A DNA stretch of 64,000 nt from NCBI RefSeq assembly GCF_005938645.2, contig NZ_CP042171.1:2046001-2110000 (forward strand), written 5' to 3'. The position numbers and the translations under genes were made by a program. Shown here one piece after another: positions 53,819 through 62,950 of this stretch; the stretch's first letter is position 1, and each line of letters starts with the position of its first letter. The notes below the pieces were generated by a model. It was not told the origin of the DNA, did not search any database, and was given only the letters and a program-made list of their open reading frames with translations. This DNA comes from Pedobacter sp. KBS0701. Its GTDB lineage: Bacteria > Bacteroidota > Bacteroidia > Sphingobacteriales > Sphingobacteriaceae.

Positions 53819-54259
53819 ATGTATTTCAAATCAACATTTTTTGAAGATTACCAATTACAGGATAAACGTGTAACCTTAGGTCGGACCATAACCGAAACCG
53901 ATTTTGTGGTTCATGCGGGGCATACCGGCGATTTTTTTCCGCACCACATGGATGCGGAATGGTGTGCAACACAACCTTTTAAACAACGTATTGCCCACGG
54001 AACCATGATTTTTAGTATCGGTATCGGTTTAACCGCATCAGAAATTAATCCGGAAGCCATGAGCAAAGGTTACGATAAATTACGTTTTGTAAAACCGGTT
54101 TTCATTGGCGATACCATCCACTCCGAAATTACCATTTCAGAAAAGGGGGAGAGCAAAAGACCTGAATATGGCACCGTAACCGAACACGTAGAAATCATCA
54201 ATCAACATGGAGAAGTGGTATTGGTCTGCGACCACCTGCTTGTTGTAAAGAAAAAATAA
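53819..54259 (+). CDS. MaoC-type hot-dog hydratase
   Basis: This 146-residue single hot-dog protein resembles R-specific enoyl-CoA hydratases (MaoC, PhaJ). The active-site word is [14 protein letters not shown] with Asp38 and His43, the expected five-residue spacing, followed by [13 protein letters not shown]. Such enzymes add water to 2-enoyl-CoA thioesters (or remove it). It lies 58 bases after the oxidoreductase gene and is the natural partner of the CoA-transferases. Together they suggest activation of an acid to a CoA thioester followed by hydration or dehydration. The exact CoA substrate is unknown. Confidence 0.93.
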   Translation: MYFKSTFFEDYQLQDKRVTLGRTITETDFVVHAGHTGDFFPHHMDAEWCATQPFKQRIAHGTMIFSIGIGLTASEINPEAMSKGYDKLRFVKPVFIGDTIHSEITISEKGESKRPEYGTVTEHVEIINQHGEVVLVCDHLLVVKKK

Positions 54260-54276
54260 TTAACCTTTATCTTATG

Positions 54277-54290
54277 TCCCCTCCAGGGGA
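54277..54290. repeat. Short hairpin TCCCC-TCCA-GGGGA
   Basis: This hairpin with TTTAGGAGT downstream resembles the CCCCTCCAGGGG words often seen between Bacteroidetes genes. It sits in the 52-base gap before the MFS gene. No T tract follows. Confidence 0.55.
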
Positions 54291-54311
54291 TTTAGGAGTA
54301 AACCAAATATA

Positions 54312-55592
54312 ATGAACCACAACACACAACCAGAAACTATAACACAGGGTGATCAATCATCGGGCAGAAAATACCTCATACCATTTATCTTCGTCATCAG
54401 TCTGTTTTTCCTTTGGGGAATGGCGCATAACCTCGATTCAAGTTTAATTCCACATTTACGGAAAGCTTTTAACTTAAGTAATCTCGAATCGATGTTTATT
54501 GATACATCGATTTTCTTAGCGTATTTTATAATGGCAATCCCGGCTGGAATTATCCTTAAGAAATGGGGATATAAAATCACAATGATTGTGGGGCTATTAG
54601 TATTTGCATTTGGAGCATTTTTATTTGTTCCAGCTGCAAATAACCTTTCGTATTTCACCTTTTTAATTGCATTATTTATCATTGGATGCGGTTTGGCTAC
54701 TTTAGAAACCTCAGCTAATCCTTATGCAGCTGTTCTTGGTGATCCGGCAAAAGCAGCAACCCGCTTAAATTTAGCGGCTTCTTTTAATGGCTTAGCAGCA
54801 GCCGTGGCTGGTTTTATTGGTACCCGTTATATTCTATCAGGGAAAACCTATACTAAAGATGAGTTAACCAATATGACAGAGGCAGTGCGCCTGGCAGAAG
54901 CATCATCTGTTAAAGTGCCCTATATTATTTTAGGAACAGTTTTAGTTGCAATTGCTATAGCCTTTTGCTTTATTAAATTCCCCGAAATCAAAACAAAAAG
55001 TGTAGATGGTGAAGCAAAAGGTAGCTTTTTAGGAGCACTAAAACATAAGCATTTGAGATGGGCCGTTATTGCACAATTTTTTTATGTAGGTGCCCAGGTA
55101 TGTGTTACAAGTTCATTTATCCGTGCAGCGCAACAAGGTGCTGGTTTTGATGAAAGAACCGCAGGCATTTATTTATTTATCTATGGTATACTATTTACAG
55201 TTGGTCGCTTTGTAGGCACAGCCCTATTGGCTTATGTAAAATCACCTAAGTTGTTGTCTATTTACGCCTGTGTTGCCATCGTCCTATGTTTAATTGCGAT
55301 AACAGTTAAAGGCCCAATTGTAGTGTATGCACTAGGTGGTTTAGGTTTTTTCATGTCGATCATGTTTCCAACAATATTTGCATTGGGCATTGAAGGTATT
55401 GGTGACGATACCAAACCAGGTTCCTCATGGTTGATTATGTCTATAATTGGGGGTTCGGTGGTTCCATTAACAATGGGTGCAGTAATAGATGCAAGCAATG
55501 ACAATGTACAAATTGGCTACAGCATTCCATTAGTATGTTTTCTGATTATCCTTTATTTCGGCTTACGGGGTTATAAAATCGCACATAAATAA
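54312..55592 (+). CDS. FucP-like major facilitator sugar permease
   Basis: This 426-residue inner-membrane protein has about 12 transmembrane segments and FucP/GlcP-family words: FVISLFFLWGMAHNLDSSLI, TLETSANPYAAVLGDPAKAA, RLNLAASFNGLAAAVAGFIG. FucP imports L-fucose with protons; in this locus L-fucose, L-rhamnose or a related deoxy sugar is plausible. It lies after the CoA module (a short TCCCC hairpin at 54277-54290 sits between) and its stop overlaps the GH106 start by one base, so it is coupled to the rhamnosidase. That coupling fits uptake of a deoxy sugar released by the rhamnosidase. Confidence 0.93.
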   Translation: MNHNTQPETITQGDQSSGRKYLIPFIFVISLFFLWGMAHNLDSSLIPHLRKAFNLSNLESMFIDTSIFLAYFIMAIPAGIILKKWGYKITMIVGLLVFAFGAFLFVPAANNLSYFTFLIALFIIGCGLATLETSANPYAAVLGDPAKAATRLNLAASFNGLAAAVAGFIGTRYILSGKTYTKDELTNMTEAVRLAEASSVKVPYIILGTVLVAIAIAFCFIKFPEIKTKSVDGEAKGSFLGALKHKHLRWAVIAQFFYVGAQVCVTSSFIRAAQQGAGFDERTAGIYLFIYGILFTVGRFVGTALLAYVKSPKLLSIYACVAIVLCLIAITVKGPIVVYALGGLGFFMSIMFPTIFALGIEGIGDDTKPGSSWLIMSIIGGSVVPLTMGAVIDASNDNVQIGYSIPLVCFLIILYFGLRGYKIAHK

Positions 55593-58500
55593 TGATCATT
55601 TCTAAAAATATCAGGGTTTTATGCTTAGTACTGATCAGTCTTCACTTTTCAGCAAACCTTTTCGCGCAACAAAATGAAAATGCAAAACCCTGGGTATTTT
55701 GGTATTGGGTTAAAGGTGGGGTTTCAAAAGCCGGCATTACTGACGATCTGGAAGCCATGAAATCAAATGGCATTGCGGGTGCTTATTTAATGAGCATTCA
55801 AGGCCCTGATAAAACACCAGTTTATTCACCGCCTGTAGTTCAACTTACGCCAGAATGGTGGAAAATGGTTGAATTTGCCATGAGTGAGGCCAAACGTTTA
55901 AACATGAAACTGGGCATGCATGTAAGTGATGGTTTTGCTCTGGCCGGTGGACCATGGATAACGCCGGAACTGTCGATGCAAAAAGTGGTTTGGTCAAAAA
56001 TAAACCTCAGTAATACAACTAATAAGATCTCTTTACATCAACCTGAATCAAAAGAAAATTATTATAAAGATATTGCCGTTTATGCTTACCCTTCTCCAAT
56101 TGGCGAAAACATGTCAACACGAACTGTTATTCCTAAAATTACAGCAAGTAATGGGGCCGATGCCACAGGTTTAGTGCAACCTGGTAATAAGAAAAACTTT
56201 GGCTCAAATGAGCCTTGTTACATTCAATACGAATTCGAAAAACCTTTCACCTGCAGAACAGTCACCATTAAAGTGAGTGGAAATAACTATCAGGCACAAC
56301 GTTTAGCCATTGAGGTGAGCGATGATGGTAAAGTTTTCCGCTCCGTTGGCAGGTTAGAAGCCCCGCGACATGGATGGCAGGATACCGATGAAGATGTAAC
56401 GCATTCAATTGTAACCACCACCGCAAAATTTTTCAGGTTTATTTATGATAAAAAGGGTTCGGAGCCAGGTTCAGAGGATCTGGATGCAGCCAAATGGAAA
56501 CCTTCTTTAAAATTGGTCAATCTGGAGTTATCTGCTGAAGCACAGGTTAACCAGTTTGAAGGCAAGAATGGTTCAGTTTGGCGAATCAGCAAAAGAAGCA
56601 CCGAAGCAGAAATTGCTAAAAATCTTTGTGTGCCCTTGAATAAGATCATCAATCTAACAAACAAATTAAGTCCGGATGGAACCTTAAACTGGAAGGCACC
56701 AAAAGGCAGCTGGACCATTCTGAGAATAGGCCATACTTCAACCGGGCATACCAATGCCACTGGTGGTGGTGGAAAGGGACTAGAATGCGATAAATTTAAC
56801 CCCGAAGCGGTAAAACTACAATTCAACAATTGGTATGGAGAAGCTTTAAAACATGGCGGACCCGAAATTGCCAAGAAAGTTTTAAGTGTTTTTCATGTGG
56901 ATAGTTGGGAATGCGGCAGTCAGAATTGGTCGCCGGTATTTAAAGCAGAATTTTTAAAGCGAAGAGGTTACGATTTAACGCCTTATTTACCCATCATGAC
57001 CGGATTACCTGTAGAGAATGTATCCGTGTCCGAAAATTTCCTTTACGATGTTAGAAAAACGATTTCTGAATTAGTTGTCGACCAGTTTTATAAAACGCTG
57101 GCTAAGCTGGCAAAGGATAAGGGGGTAACTTTTACGGCCGAAAGTATTGCACCAACCATGATGAGTGACGGATTGATGCACTACAAAACGGTTGATGTAC
57201 CTATGGGTGAGTTTTGGTTAAACAGCCCAACACATGATAAACCGAATGATATGTTGGATGCCATTTCCGGAGCACATATCTATGGTAAAAACATTATCCA
57301 GGCCGAGGCTTTTACCACCGTCAGAATGAACTGGAATGAAAGTCCGGCAAATATGAAAACTTTGCAGGATAGAAATTATGCCCTCGGGATCAATAAACTC
57401 GTCTATCACGTTTTTACACACAATCCATGGACGGATAGAAAACCCGGAATGACCTTAGACGGTGTAGGTTTATATTTTCAACGCGATCAAACCTGGTGGA
57501 AGGCCGGAAAAGCCTGGATAGATTATGCTGAAAGAACGCAGAACTTGCTACAACAAGGAAAACCTGTTGTAGATATCGCCGTTTTTACTGGTGAAGAATT
57601 ACCCCGCCGTTCAGTTTTGCCTGACCGTTTGGTAGAAATCTTGCCCGGTATTTTTGGTGCTGATGTAGTGGAAGCTGAAAAGAAGCGCCTGGCAAATGTA
57701 GGGGAGCCATTGAGGCAGATTCCGGCAGGTGTTACCCATTCCGCAAACATGGCCGATGCCGAAAACTGGGTAAATCCTTTGCGTGGTTACGCTTACGATA
57801 GCTTCAATCCCGATGTTCTAAAAACAGCAAGCGTTAAAGATGGTAATGTGATGTTCGAAAGTGGCGCAACATATAAAATATTGGTTTTCCCTGGCAACAT
57901 GAAAATGAACCCGAATCACCAGTACATGAGTTACGAAGTAGTTAAAAAACTTTCAGTATTGGTTAAGGCAGGAGCTAAAGTGATTGTAGGAGATAAGCCA
58001 ATTTATCAATCTGGAATTAAGCAGGTTAATAAGATTGAATTTGATAAAATTGTTGATGAAATTTGGGGAGGAAACTTTGAGTCTTTCAAAAACGGAGGTA
58101 AGCCTATTTATACTAGAAAACTTGGCTTAGGACAAATTTTCAAAGCTCCGTTTGAAGGTAATGATTTTACAAGTCTTGGTTTGGAAAAGGATTTGGATAT
58201 CAACGAATTTCAACCGTTATTAAGTTCTCACATTTTACCGACTAGACGTGTGGCATTTGCACACAGAAAAACTATTGATAATGATATTTATTTTATTACA
58301 AATCAAGAGAATAAGGAAAGGGAATTTAATTTTTCGTTTCGGATGATTGGTAGAATTCCTCGAATTTATGATGTGGCCACAAACAATAATATTGATTTAA
58401 AAAGTTGGTCGCTTAAAGATGGTAGAACTTATTTTAATCTGAAATTGCCGGCAAACGGTTCAATTTTCGTGATTTTTAAAGAGAAAACAGATTTAACTCA

Positions 58501-59017
58501 ATTAAATAACGGATCAAATTCAAGCAGATTCAAATCCATTCAGGATATTTCCAAATCATGGCAGGCAAAATTCGATACGTCTTATGGAGGACCATCGAAA
58601 CCTATAATATTAAACGATTTAACCGATTGGACAACAAACGCTGATAGCGCTGTTAAATATTATTCCGGAATTGCTGTTTATAACAAAACCTTCAGTTTCG
58701 CCGGAAACGAAAAGGGTAAAACATGGATTGATTTGGGCGAATTCTCCAGTATTGCAGAGGTAAAAATCAATGGTATAAACTGTGGCACCTTGTGGACGGC
58801 ACCACACCGCCTGGATATCAGTAAGGCAATAAAAAAGGGCGAAAACAAAATAGAAATCGAAGTTACGAATACCTGGGCTAACCGTTTAATTGGCGATAGT
58901 AAATTGCCAGAAGATAAGAGGATTACAAAAACCACTGCACCTTTCCGTTTGGAGGGGAAACCATTAAATCCCGCTGGATTATTAGGTCCGGTGCTGATTC
59001 AAATGGAAGAAAAATAA
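55592..59017 (+). CDS. GH106 alpha-L-rhamnosidase
   Basis: This 1141-residue exported enzyme matches GH106: the start NAKPWVFWYWVKGGVSKAGI, TDDLEAMKSNGIAGAYLMSI, the long TIM barrel with VFHVDSWECGSQNW, FTAESIAPTMMSDGLMHYKT and the C-terminal galactose-binding-like sandwich WIDLGEFSSIAEVKINGINC. The signal peptide ends LFAQ at about residue 25. GH106 enzymes of Bacteroides act on rhamnogalacturonan I and II, which fits the locus. It is coupled to the MFS gene by a one-base overlap and lies three bases before GH127. Confidence 0.95.
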   Translation: MIISKNIRVLCLVLISLHFSANLFAQQNENAKPWVFWYWVKGGVSKAGITDDLEAMKSNGIAGAYLMSIQGPDKTPVYSPPVVQLTPEWWKMVEFAMSEAKRLNMKLGMHVSDGFALAGGPWITPELSMQKVVWSKINLSNTTNKISLHQPESKENYYKDIAVYAYPSPIGENMSTRTVIPKITASNGADATGLVQPGNKKNFGSNEPCYIQYEFEKPFTCRTVTIKVSGNNYQAQRLAIEVSDDGKVFRSVGRLEAPRHGWQDTDEDVTHSIVTTTAKFFRFIYDKKGSEPGSEDLDAAKWKPSLKLVNLELSAEAQVNQFEGKNGSVWRISKRSTEAEIAKNLCVPLNKIINLTNKLSPDGTLNWKAPKGSWTILRIGHTSTGHTNATGGGGKGLECDKFNPEAVKLQFNNWYGEALKHGGPEIAKKVLSVFHVDSWECGSQNWSPVFKAEFLKRRGYDLTPYLPIMTGLPVENVSVSENFLYDVRKTISELVVDQFYKTLAKLAKDKGVTFTAESIAPTMMSDGLMHYKTVDVPMGEFWLNSPTHDKPNDMLDAISGAHIYGKNIIQAEAFTTVRMNWNESPANMKTLQDRNYALGINKLVYHVFTHNPWTDRKPGMTLDGVGLYFQRDQTWWKAGKAWIDYAERTQNLLQQGKPVVDIAVFTGEELPRRSVLPDRLVEILPGIFGADVVEAEKKRLANVGEPLRQIPAGVTHSANMADAENWVNPLRGYAYDSFNPDVLKTASVKDGNVMFESGATYKILVFPGNMKMNPNHQYMSYEVVKKLSVLVKAGAKVIVGDKPIYQSGIKQVNKIEFDKIVDEIWGGNFESFKNGGKPIYTRKLGLGQIFKAPFEGNDFTSLGLEKDLDINEFQPLLSSHILPTRRVAFAHRKTIDNDIYFITNQENKEREFNFSFRMIGRIPRIYDVATNNNIDLKSWSLKDGRTYFNLKLPANGSIFVIFKEKTDLTQLNNGSNSSRFKSIQDISKSWQAKFDTSYGGPSKPIILNDLTDWTTNADSAVKYYSGIAVYNKTFSFAGNEKGKTWIDLGEFSSIAEVKINGINCGTLWTAPHRLDISKAIKKGENKIEIEVTNTWANRLIGDSKLPEDKRITKTTAPFRLEGKPLNPAGLLGPVLIQMEEK

Positions 59018-59020
59018 GAT

Positions 59021-61045
59021 ATGAAATCATTAAAAAATAGTGTATTTATAACATTGTGTTTGATCTCGCTCTGCGTGCAGGCACAAGATAAGGCTTTGGT
59101 CAATACATCAAATTCTCCTTACGCAAAACTGCACAGCATCAATATGACAGATGTAACCTGGACAAGAGGGTTTTGGGCCGGTCGTTTTAAGGTAGCCACC
59201 GAAACCATGGTACCGAATATGTGGGCCATTTATAACGATCCGAAAATCAGTCATGCTTTTGAAAATTTCAAAATTGCCGCAGGTTTAGATACAGGTTCAC
59301 ACTCAGGACCTTCTTTTCATGATGGCGATTATTACAAAACTTTGGAGGCTGTAGCCGTTTTATATGCTTCTACGAAAAATCCAAAACTGAACGAAATGAT
59401 GGATAATGCTATTGCCGTAATCGGTAAATCGCAACGCGAAGATGGCTACATTTATACCAAAGCGATGATCGAGCAGCGCAAAACAGGCTCTAAAAACCAG
59501 TTTCAGGATCGTTTGAGCTTTGAATCGTATAATATTGGCCATTTAATGACGGCAGGCTGCATCCATTACCGGGCAACTGGAAAAACGACACTGCTTAACA
59601 TTGCTAAAAAAGCATCTGATTATCTCTACAATTTCTATAAATCAGCATCTCCAACTTTGGCAAGAAATGCAATATGTCCATCTCACTATATGGGTGTGGT
59701 AGAAATGTACCGTACCACTAAAGATCTGCGTTATTTAGAACTGGCGCAGCATTTAATTGCGATTAAAGGAAAAATTGAGGATGGTACAGATGACAACCAG
59801 GATCGGATTCCTTTTTTACAGCAAACCAAAGCCATGGGCCATGCCGTACGTGCAAACTATCTTTATGCCGGCGTTGCTGATTTATATGCCGAAACGGGTA
59901 AAGATTCACTTTTAAATACTTTAAATTTAATGTGGGATGATGTCAATCAGCACAAAATGTACATCACGGGTGGTTGTGGTTCACTTTATGATGGCACTTC
60001 GCCAGATGGAACGTCTTACAATCCGGCCGATGTACAGAAAATCCATCAGGCATTTGGTCGTGATTTTCAATTGCCAAATTTTACCGCACATAACGAAACC
60101 TGTGCCAACATAGGCAATGTACTTTGGAACTGGCGCATGTTGCAGATTACGGGCGATGCTAAATATGCCGATGTAATTGAACTGGCTTTGCACAACAGCA
60201 TTCTGTCTGGAATCAGCCTGGATGGAAAGAACTTTTTGTACACCAATCCACTGGCACAATCAGATGATTTACCTTTTAAACAACGCTGGTCGAAAGATAG
60301 GGCGCCTTATATTGCATTATCCAATTGTTGCCCGCCTAACGTAGTTAGAACGATCGCAGAAGTGAGTGATTATGCGTACAGTACTTCAGATAAAGGACTG
60401 TGGTTTAATTTATATGGTGGTAATAACTTAAGTACTACATTAATGAATGGTCAAAAAATTTCATTATCCCAGGAAACCAATTATCCCTGGGATGGGAAGA
60501 TCAAAATCAACATTAAGGAAACAGGAAACAAAGCTTATTCATTATTTTTTAGAATCCCGTCGTGGACGCATGATGCACAGATCACCATCAATGGAAAAGC
60601 CGAAAATGTTAAAGCCATTTCCGGAACTTATGCAGAAATCAACCGCATTTGGAAAAAGGGCGATGTGATAGAACTAAATCTCCCGATGGAAGCTACTTTG
60701 ATTGAAGCCAATCCTTTGGTGGAAGAAAACAGAAATCAGGTAGCGATAAAACGCGGACCGATTGTTTACTGTTTAGAATCGACAGATTTACCTGGTAAAA
60801 GTATTTTTAATGCTTTTATTCCAGCTTCGACTAAATTTGAGGCGAAACCAATTAATATAGATGGCGCTGTTATGATGAGTTTAGTAGGAAATGCAAAAAT
60901 AGTAGCGCCAAACAACTGGAAAAATGTGTTGTACAGGCCCATTGAAGATAAAAATACAACAACATCAATTAAACTGGTACCATACTTTGCCTGGGGAAAC
61001 CGCGGCCATTCAGAAATGTCGGTATGGTTGCCAGTGAGTAGGTGA
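59021..61045 (+). CDS. GH127 (DUF1680) beta-L-arabinofuranosidase-type enzyme
   Basis: This 674-residue exported protein has the GH127 (alpha/alpha)6 fold. The metal/catalytic residues are recognisable: Glu359 and Cys361 in AHNETCANIG and Cys436-Cys437 in SNCCPPNVVRT, matching Glu338, Cys340, Cys417 and Cys418 of HypBA1, where one cysteine is the nucleophile. The signal peptide ends VQAQ at about residue 22. GH127 includes beta-L-arabinofuranosidases, and I recall one RG-II member described as acting on aceric acid, so both targets are possible. It lies three bases after GH106 in the same operon. Confidence 0.94.
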   Translation: MKSLKNSVFITLCLISLCVQAQDKALVNTSNSPYAKLHSINMTDVTWTRGFWAGRFKVATETMVPNMWAIYNDPKISHAFENFKIAAGLDTGSHSGPSFHDGDYYKTLEAVAVLYASTKNPKLNEMMDNAIAVIGKSQREDGYIYTKAMIEQRKTGSKNQFQDRLSFESYNIGHLMTAGCIHYRATGKTTLLNIAKKASDYLYNFYKSASPTLARNAICPSHYMGVVEMYRTTKDLRYLELAQHLIAIKGKIEDGTDDNQDRIPFLQQTKAMGHAVRANYLYAGVADLYAETGKDSLLNTLNLMWDDVNQHKMYITGGCGSLYDGTSPDGTSYNPADVQKIHQAFGRDFQLPNFTAHNETCANIGNVLWNWRMLQITGDAKYADVIELALHNSILSGISLDGKNFLYTNPLAQSDDLPFKQRWSKDRAPYIALSNCCPPNVVRTIAEVSDYAYSTSDKGLWFNLYGGNNLSTTLMNGQKISLSQETNYPWDGKIKINIKETGNKAYSLFFRIPSWTHDAQITINGKAENVKAISGTYAEINRIWKKGDVIELNLPMEATLIEANPLVEENRNQVAIKRGPIVYCLESTDLPGKSIFNAFIPASTKFEAKPINIDGAVMMSLVGNAKIVAPNNWKNVLYRPIEDKNTTTSIKLVPYFAWGNRGHSEMSVWLPVSR

Positions 61046-61052
61046 TATTTAG

Positions 61053-61215
61053 GTTTTACCATATAAGACATGTAAGAAAATATAAGATTATGGCAGTTAA
61101 TAGTTATTAAGTAATAAACTAAGATGCGCTCAGGTGGCTCAGGTGGTCGATAGATGAGGCGCCAAAAATATACTATTGAGCTTACATGCCTCTTAAATGT
61201 CTTATAAGGTAACCA
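61053..61215. repeat. Inverted-repeat element ACCATATAAGACAT...ATGTCTTATAAGGT
   Basis: TTACCATATAAGACATGTAAG-like ends (left) and CTTAAATGTCTTATAAGGTA (right) are inverted copies, with the motif GCTCAGGTGGCTCAGGTGGT between them. Similar words (CTCAGGTGTCTTAGGTGGTC, CTTATATGGTC) recur at 62720-62815. It fills most of the 207-base gap before the second SGNH gene. Confidence 0.65.
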
Positions 61216-61252
61216 AAACTAAGGAATCTTAAGTGATGAAAAACAATAACAA

Positions 61253-62680
61253 ATGAAACTAAAGCTTTTAATTTTCTTAAACATTACCTGTTGCCTCATT
61301 GCATCAGCCACAGTTAAACCTGCATCGATTTTTACCGATCACATGGTGTTACAGCAACAAAGCAATGTAGCAATATGGGGCTGGGCCAAGCCTTCTACCA
61401 AGGTAAAAATCAACACCTCCTGGAACAAACAGAACTACACCATTACTTCTGATCAGAATGGTAAATGGAAAATAAAAGTTGCTACTCCGTCAGCCGGTGG
61501 TCCATACAATATTGAATTAAACGATGGCGAAAAACTTGTCCTAACCGACATTTTAATTGGTGAAGTTTGGTTTTGTGGTGGCCAATCGAACATGGAAATG
61601 CCTATGAAAGGCTTTAAAAATCAGCCGATAATTGGCTCCAACGAAGCAATTTTAAAATCGACCAATAAAAACATCAGGCTTTATACTGTTCCGCGTTCTT
61701 CCATCACCGAACGACAAGATAACAGCAAACCTTCACTATGGAAATTAGCTGCACCTGAAACCGTTTCCAATTTCAGCGCTACTGCTTGTTACTTTGGCTC
61801 CTTATTAAACGAAATATTAAATGTTCCGATCGGGATCATCAACGATAGTTATGGGGGTTCTACAATTGAGGCCTGGATGTCGCCCGAGGATTTAAAAGCA
61901 TTCCCTGAGATTAAAATCCCTTCAAAAACCGACACTATAAAAGAAGTAAGCAGAACGCCAACAACTCTATATAATGGTATGCTTTATCCGGTAATCGGTT
62001 ATGGCATAAAAGGTGCCATCTGGTACCAGGGCGAATCGAATTACGAACGTCCAGACCGCTATGAAGATTTATTCCCTGCAATGATTTCTTCCTGGAGAAA
62101 AAACTGGGATAATGGAGAGTTTCCTTTCTATTATGCTCAAATTGCACCTTATAATTATGCCCAATTGCCACCTTATCATGTTGGTGCAAAATTCAATTCA
62201 GCATTTTTAAGAGATGCACAACGTAAATCCTTAACTAAAATCCCAAATTCGGGAATGGCAGTTTTAATGGATATTGGCGAGGAAAAATCAATCCATCCCG
62301 CAAACAAAAAACAGGGTGGAACACGTTTGGCTTACCTGGCCCTATCCCAAACTTATGGCATAAAAGGTTTTGGTGCATTAAGTCCAAACTATGACTCTTT
62401 CACAGTTGATAAAACTAAAGCGGTCATCAAGTTTCAAAATGCAGCAAATGGTCTAACTTCGTTTGGAAAAGATTTGGCCTTATTTGAAGTAGCAGGTGCA
62501 GACCATAAATTTTACCCCGCAAAGGCAACTATAACAGGAAGCAGCATCACCGTTTCAGCGGAGCAGGTTAAGTTACCGGTGGCTGTTCGCTATGCCTTTA
62601 AAGATTTTGTAACCGGCGATTTATTTGGTAACGATGGGTTACCCGTTTCCTCATTCCGTACTGATGATTGGGATAACTAA
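61253..62680 (+). CDS. SGNH-type sialate O-acetylesterase-like enzyme (second)
   Basis: This 475-residue exported protein is the second SGNH acetylesterase-like protein. The blocks are EVWFCGGQSNMEMPM (Ser nucleophile), WYQGESNYERPDRY and EEKSIHPANKKQGG with the His. The signal peptide core is KLLIFLNITCCLIASATV. It resembles the 20183 gene but is not a recent duplicate, so the two probably remove acetyl groups from different positions or sugars. It ends one base before an ATG of the next gene. Confidence 0.92.
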   Translation: MKLKLLIFLNITCCLIASATVKPASIFTDHMVLQQQSNVAIWGWAKPSTKVKINTSWNKQNYTITSDQNGKWKIKVATPSAGGPYNIELNDGEKLVLTDILIGEVWFCGGQSNMEMPMKGFKNQPIIGSNEAILKSTNKNIRLYTVPRSSITERQDNSKPSLWKLAAPETVSNFSATACYFGSLLNEILNVPIGIINDSYGGSTIEAWMSPEDLKAFPEIKIPSKTDTIKEVSRTPTTLYNGMLYPVIGYGIKGAIWYQGESNYERPDRYEDLFPAMISSWRKNWDNGEFPFYYAQIAPYNYAQLPPYHVGAKFNSAFLRDAQRKSLTKIPNSGMAVLMDIGEEKSIHPANKKQGGTRLAYLALSQTYGIKGFGALSPNYDSFTVDKTKAVIKFQNAANGLTSFGKDLALFEVAGADHKFYPAKATITGSSITVSAEQVKLPVAVRYAFKDFVTGDLFGNDGLPVSSFRTDDWDN

Positions 62681-62690
62681 GATGATTTTA

Positions 62691-62950
62691 ACCACGAAGC
62701 CACTAAGCACACGAAGTACTTCATTTAAGAACTTAAATGTTCTTATATATCTTATATGGTCAAAATTTTTGAACCATGCCTCAGGTGTGCTCAGGTGTCT
62801 TAGGTGGTCAAATACTATATGCCAAAAAATGTTAACCACAAAGACACAAAGAGAACAAGGTATTTTATGTAGGAACTTAAATGCTCTTATATATCTTAAA
62901 TGGTCAAAAAACCTTAACCTTTTCTTTGTGCTCTTCGTGTCTTCGTGGTC
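62691..62950. repeat. Composite repeat with tandem 147-base units, read in frame
   Basis: ACCACGAAGCCACTAAGC (62691) and the inverted CTCTTCGTGTCTTCGTGGT (to 62950) are the ends. In between, GAACTTAAATGTTCTTATAT and GAACTTAAATGCTCTTATAT are direct copies 147 bases (49 codons) apart. The whole stretch is stop-free in the frame of the following gene. Confidence 0.75.
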
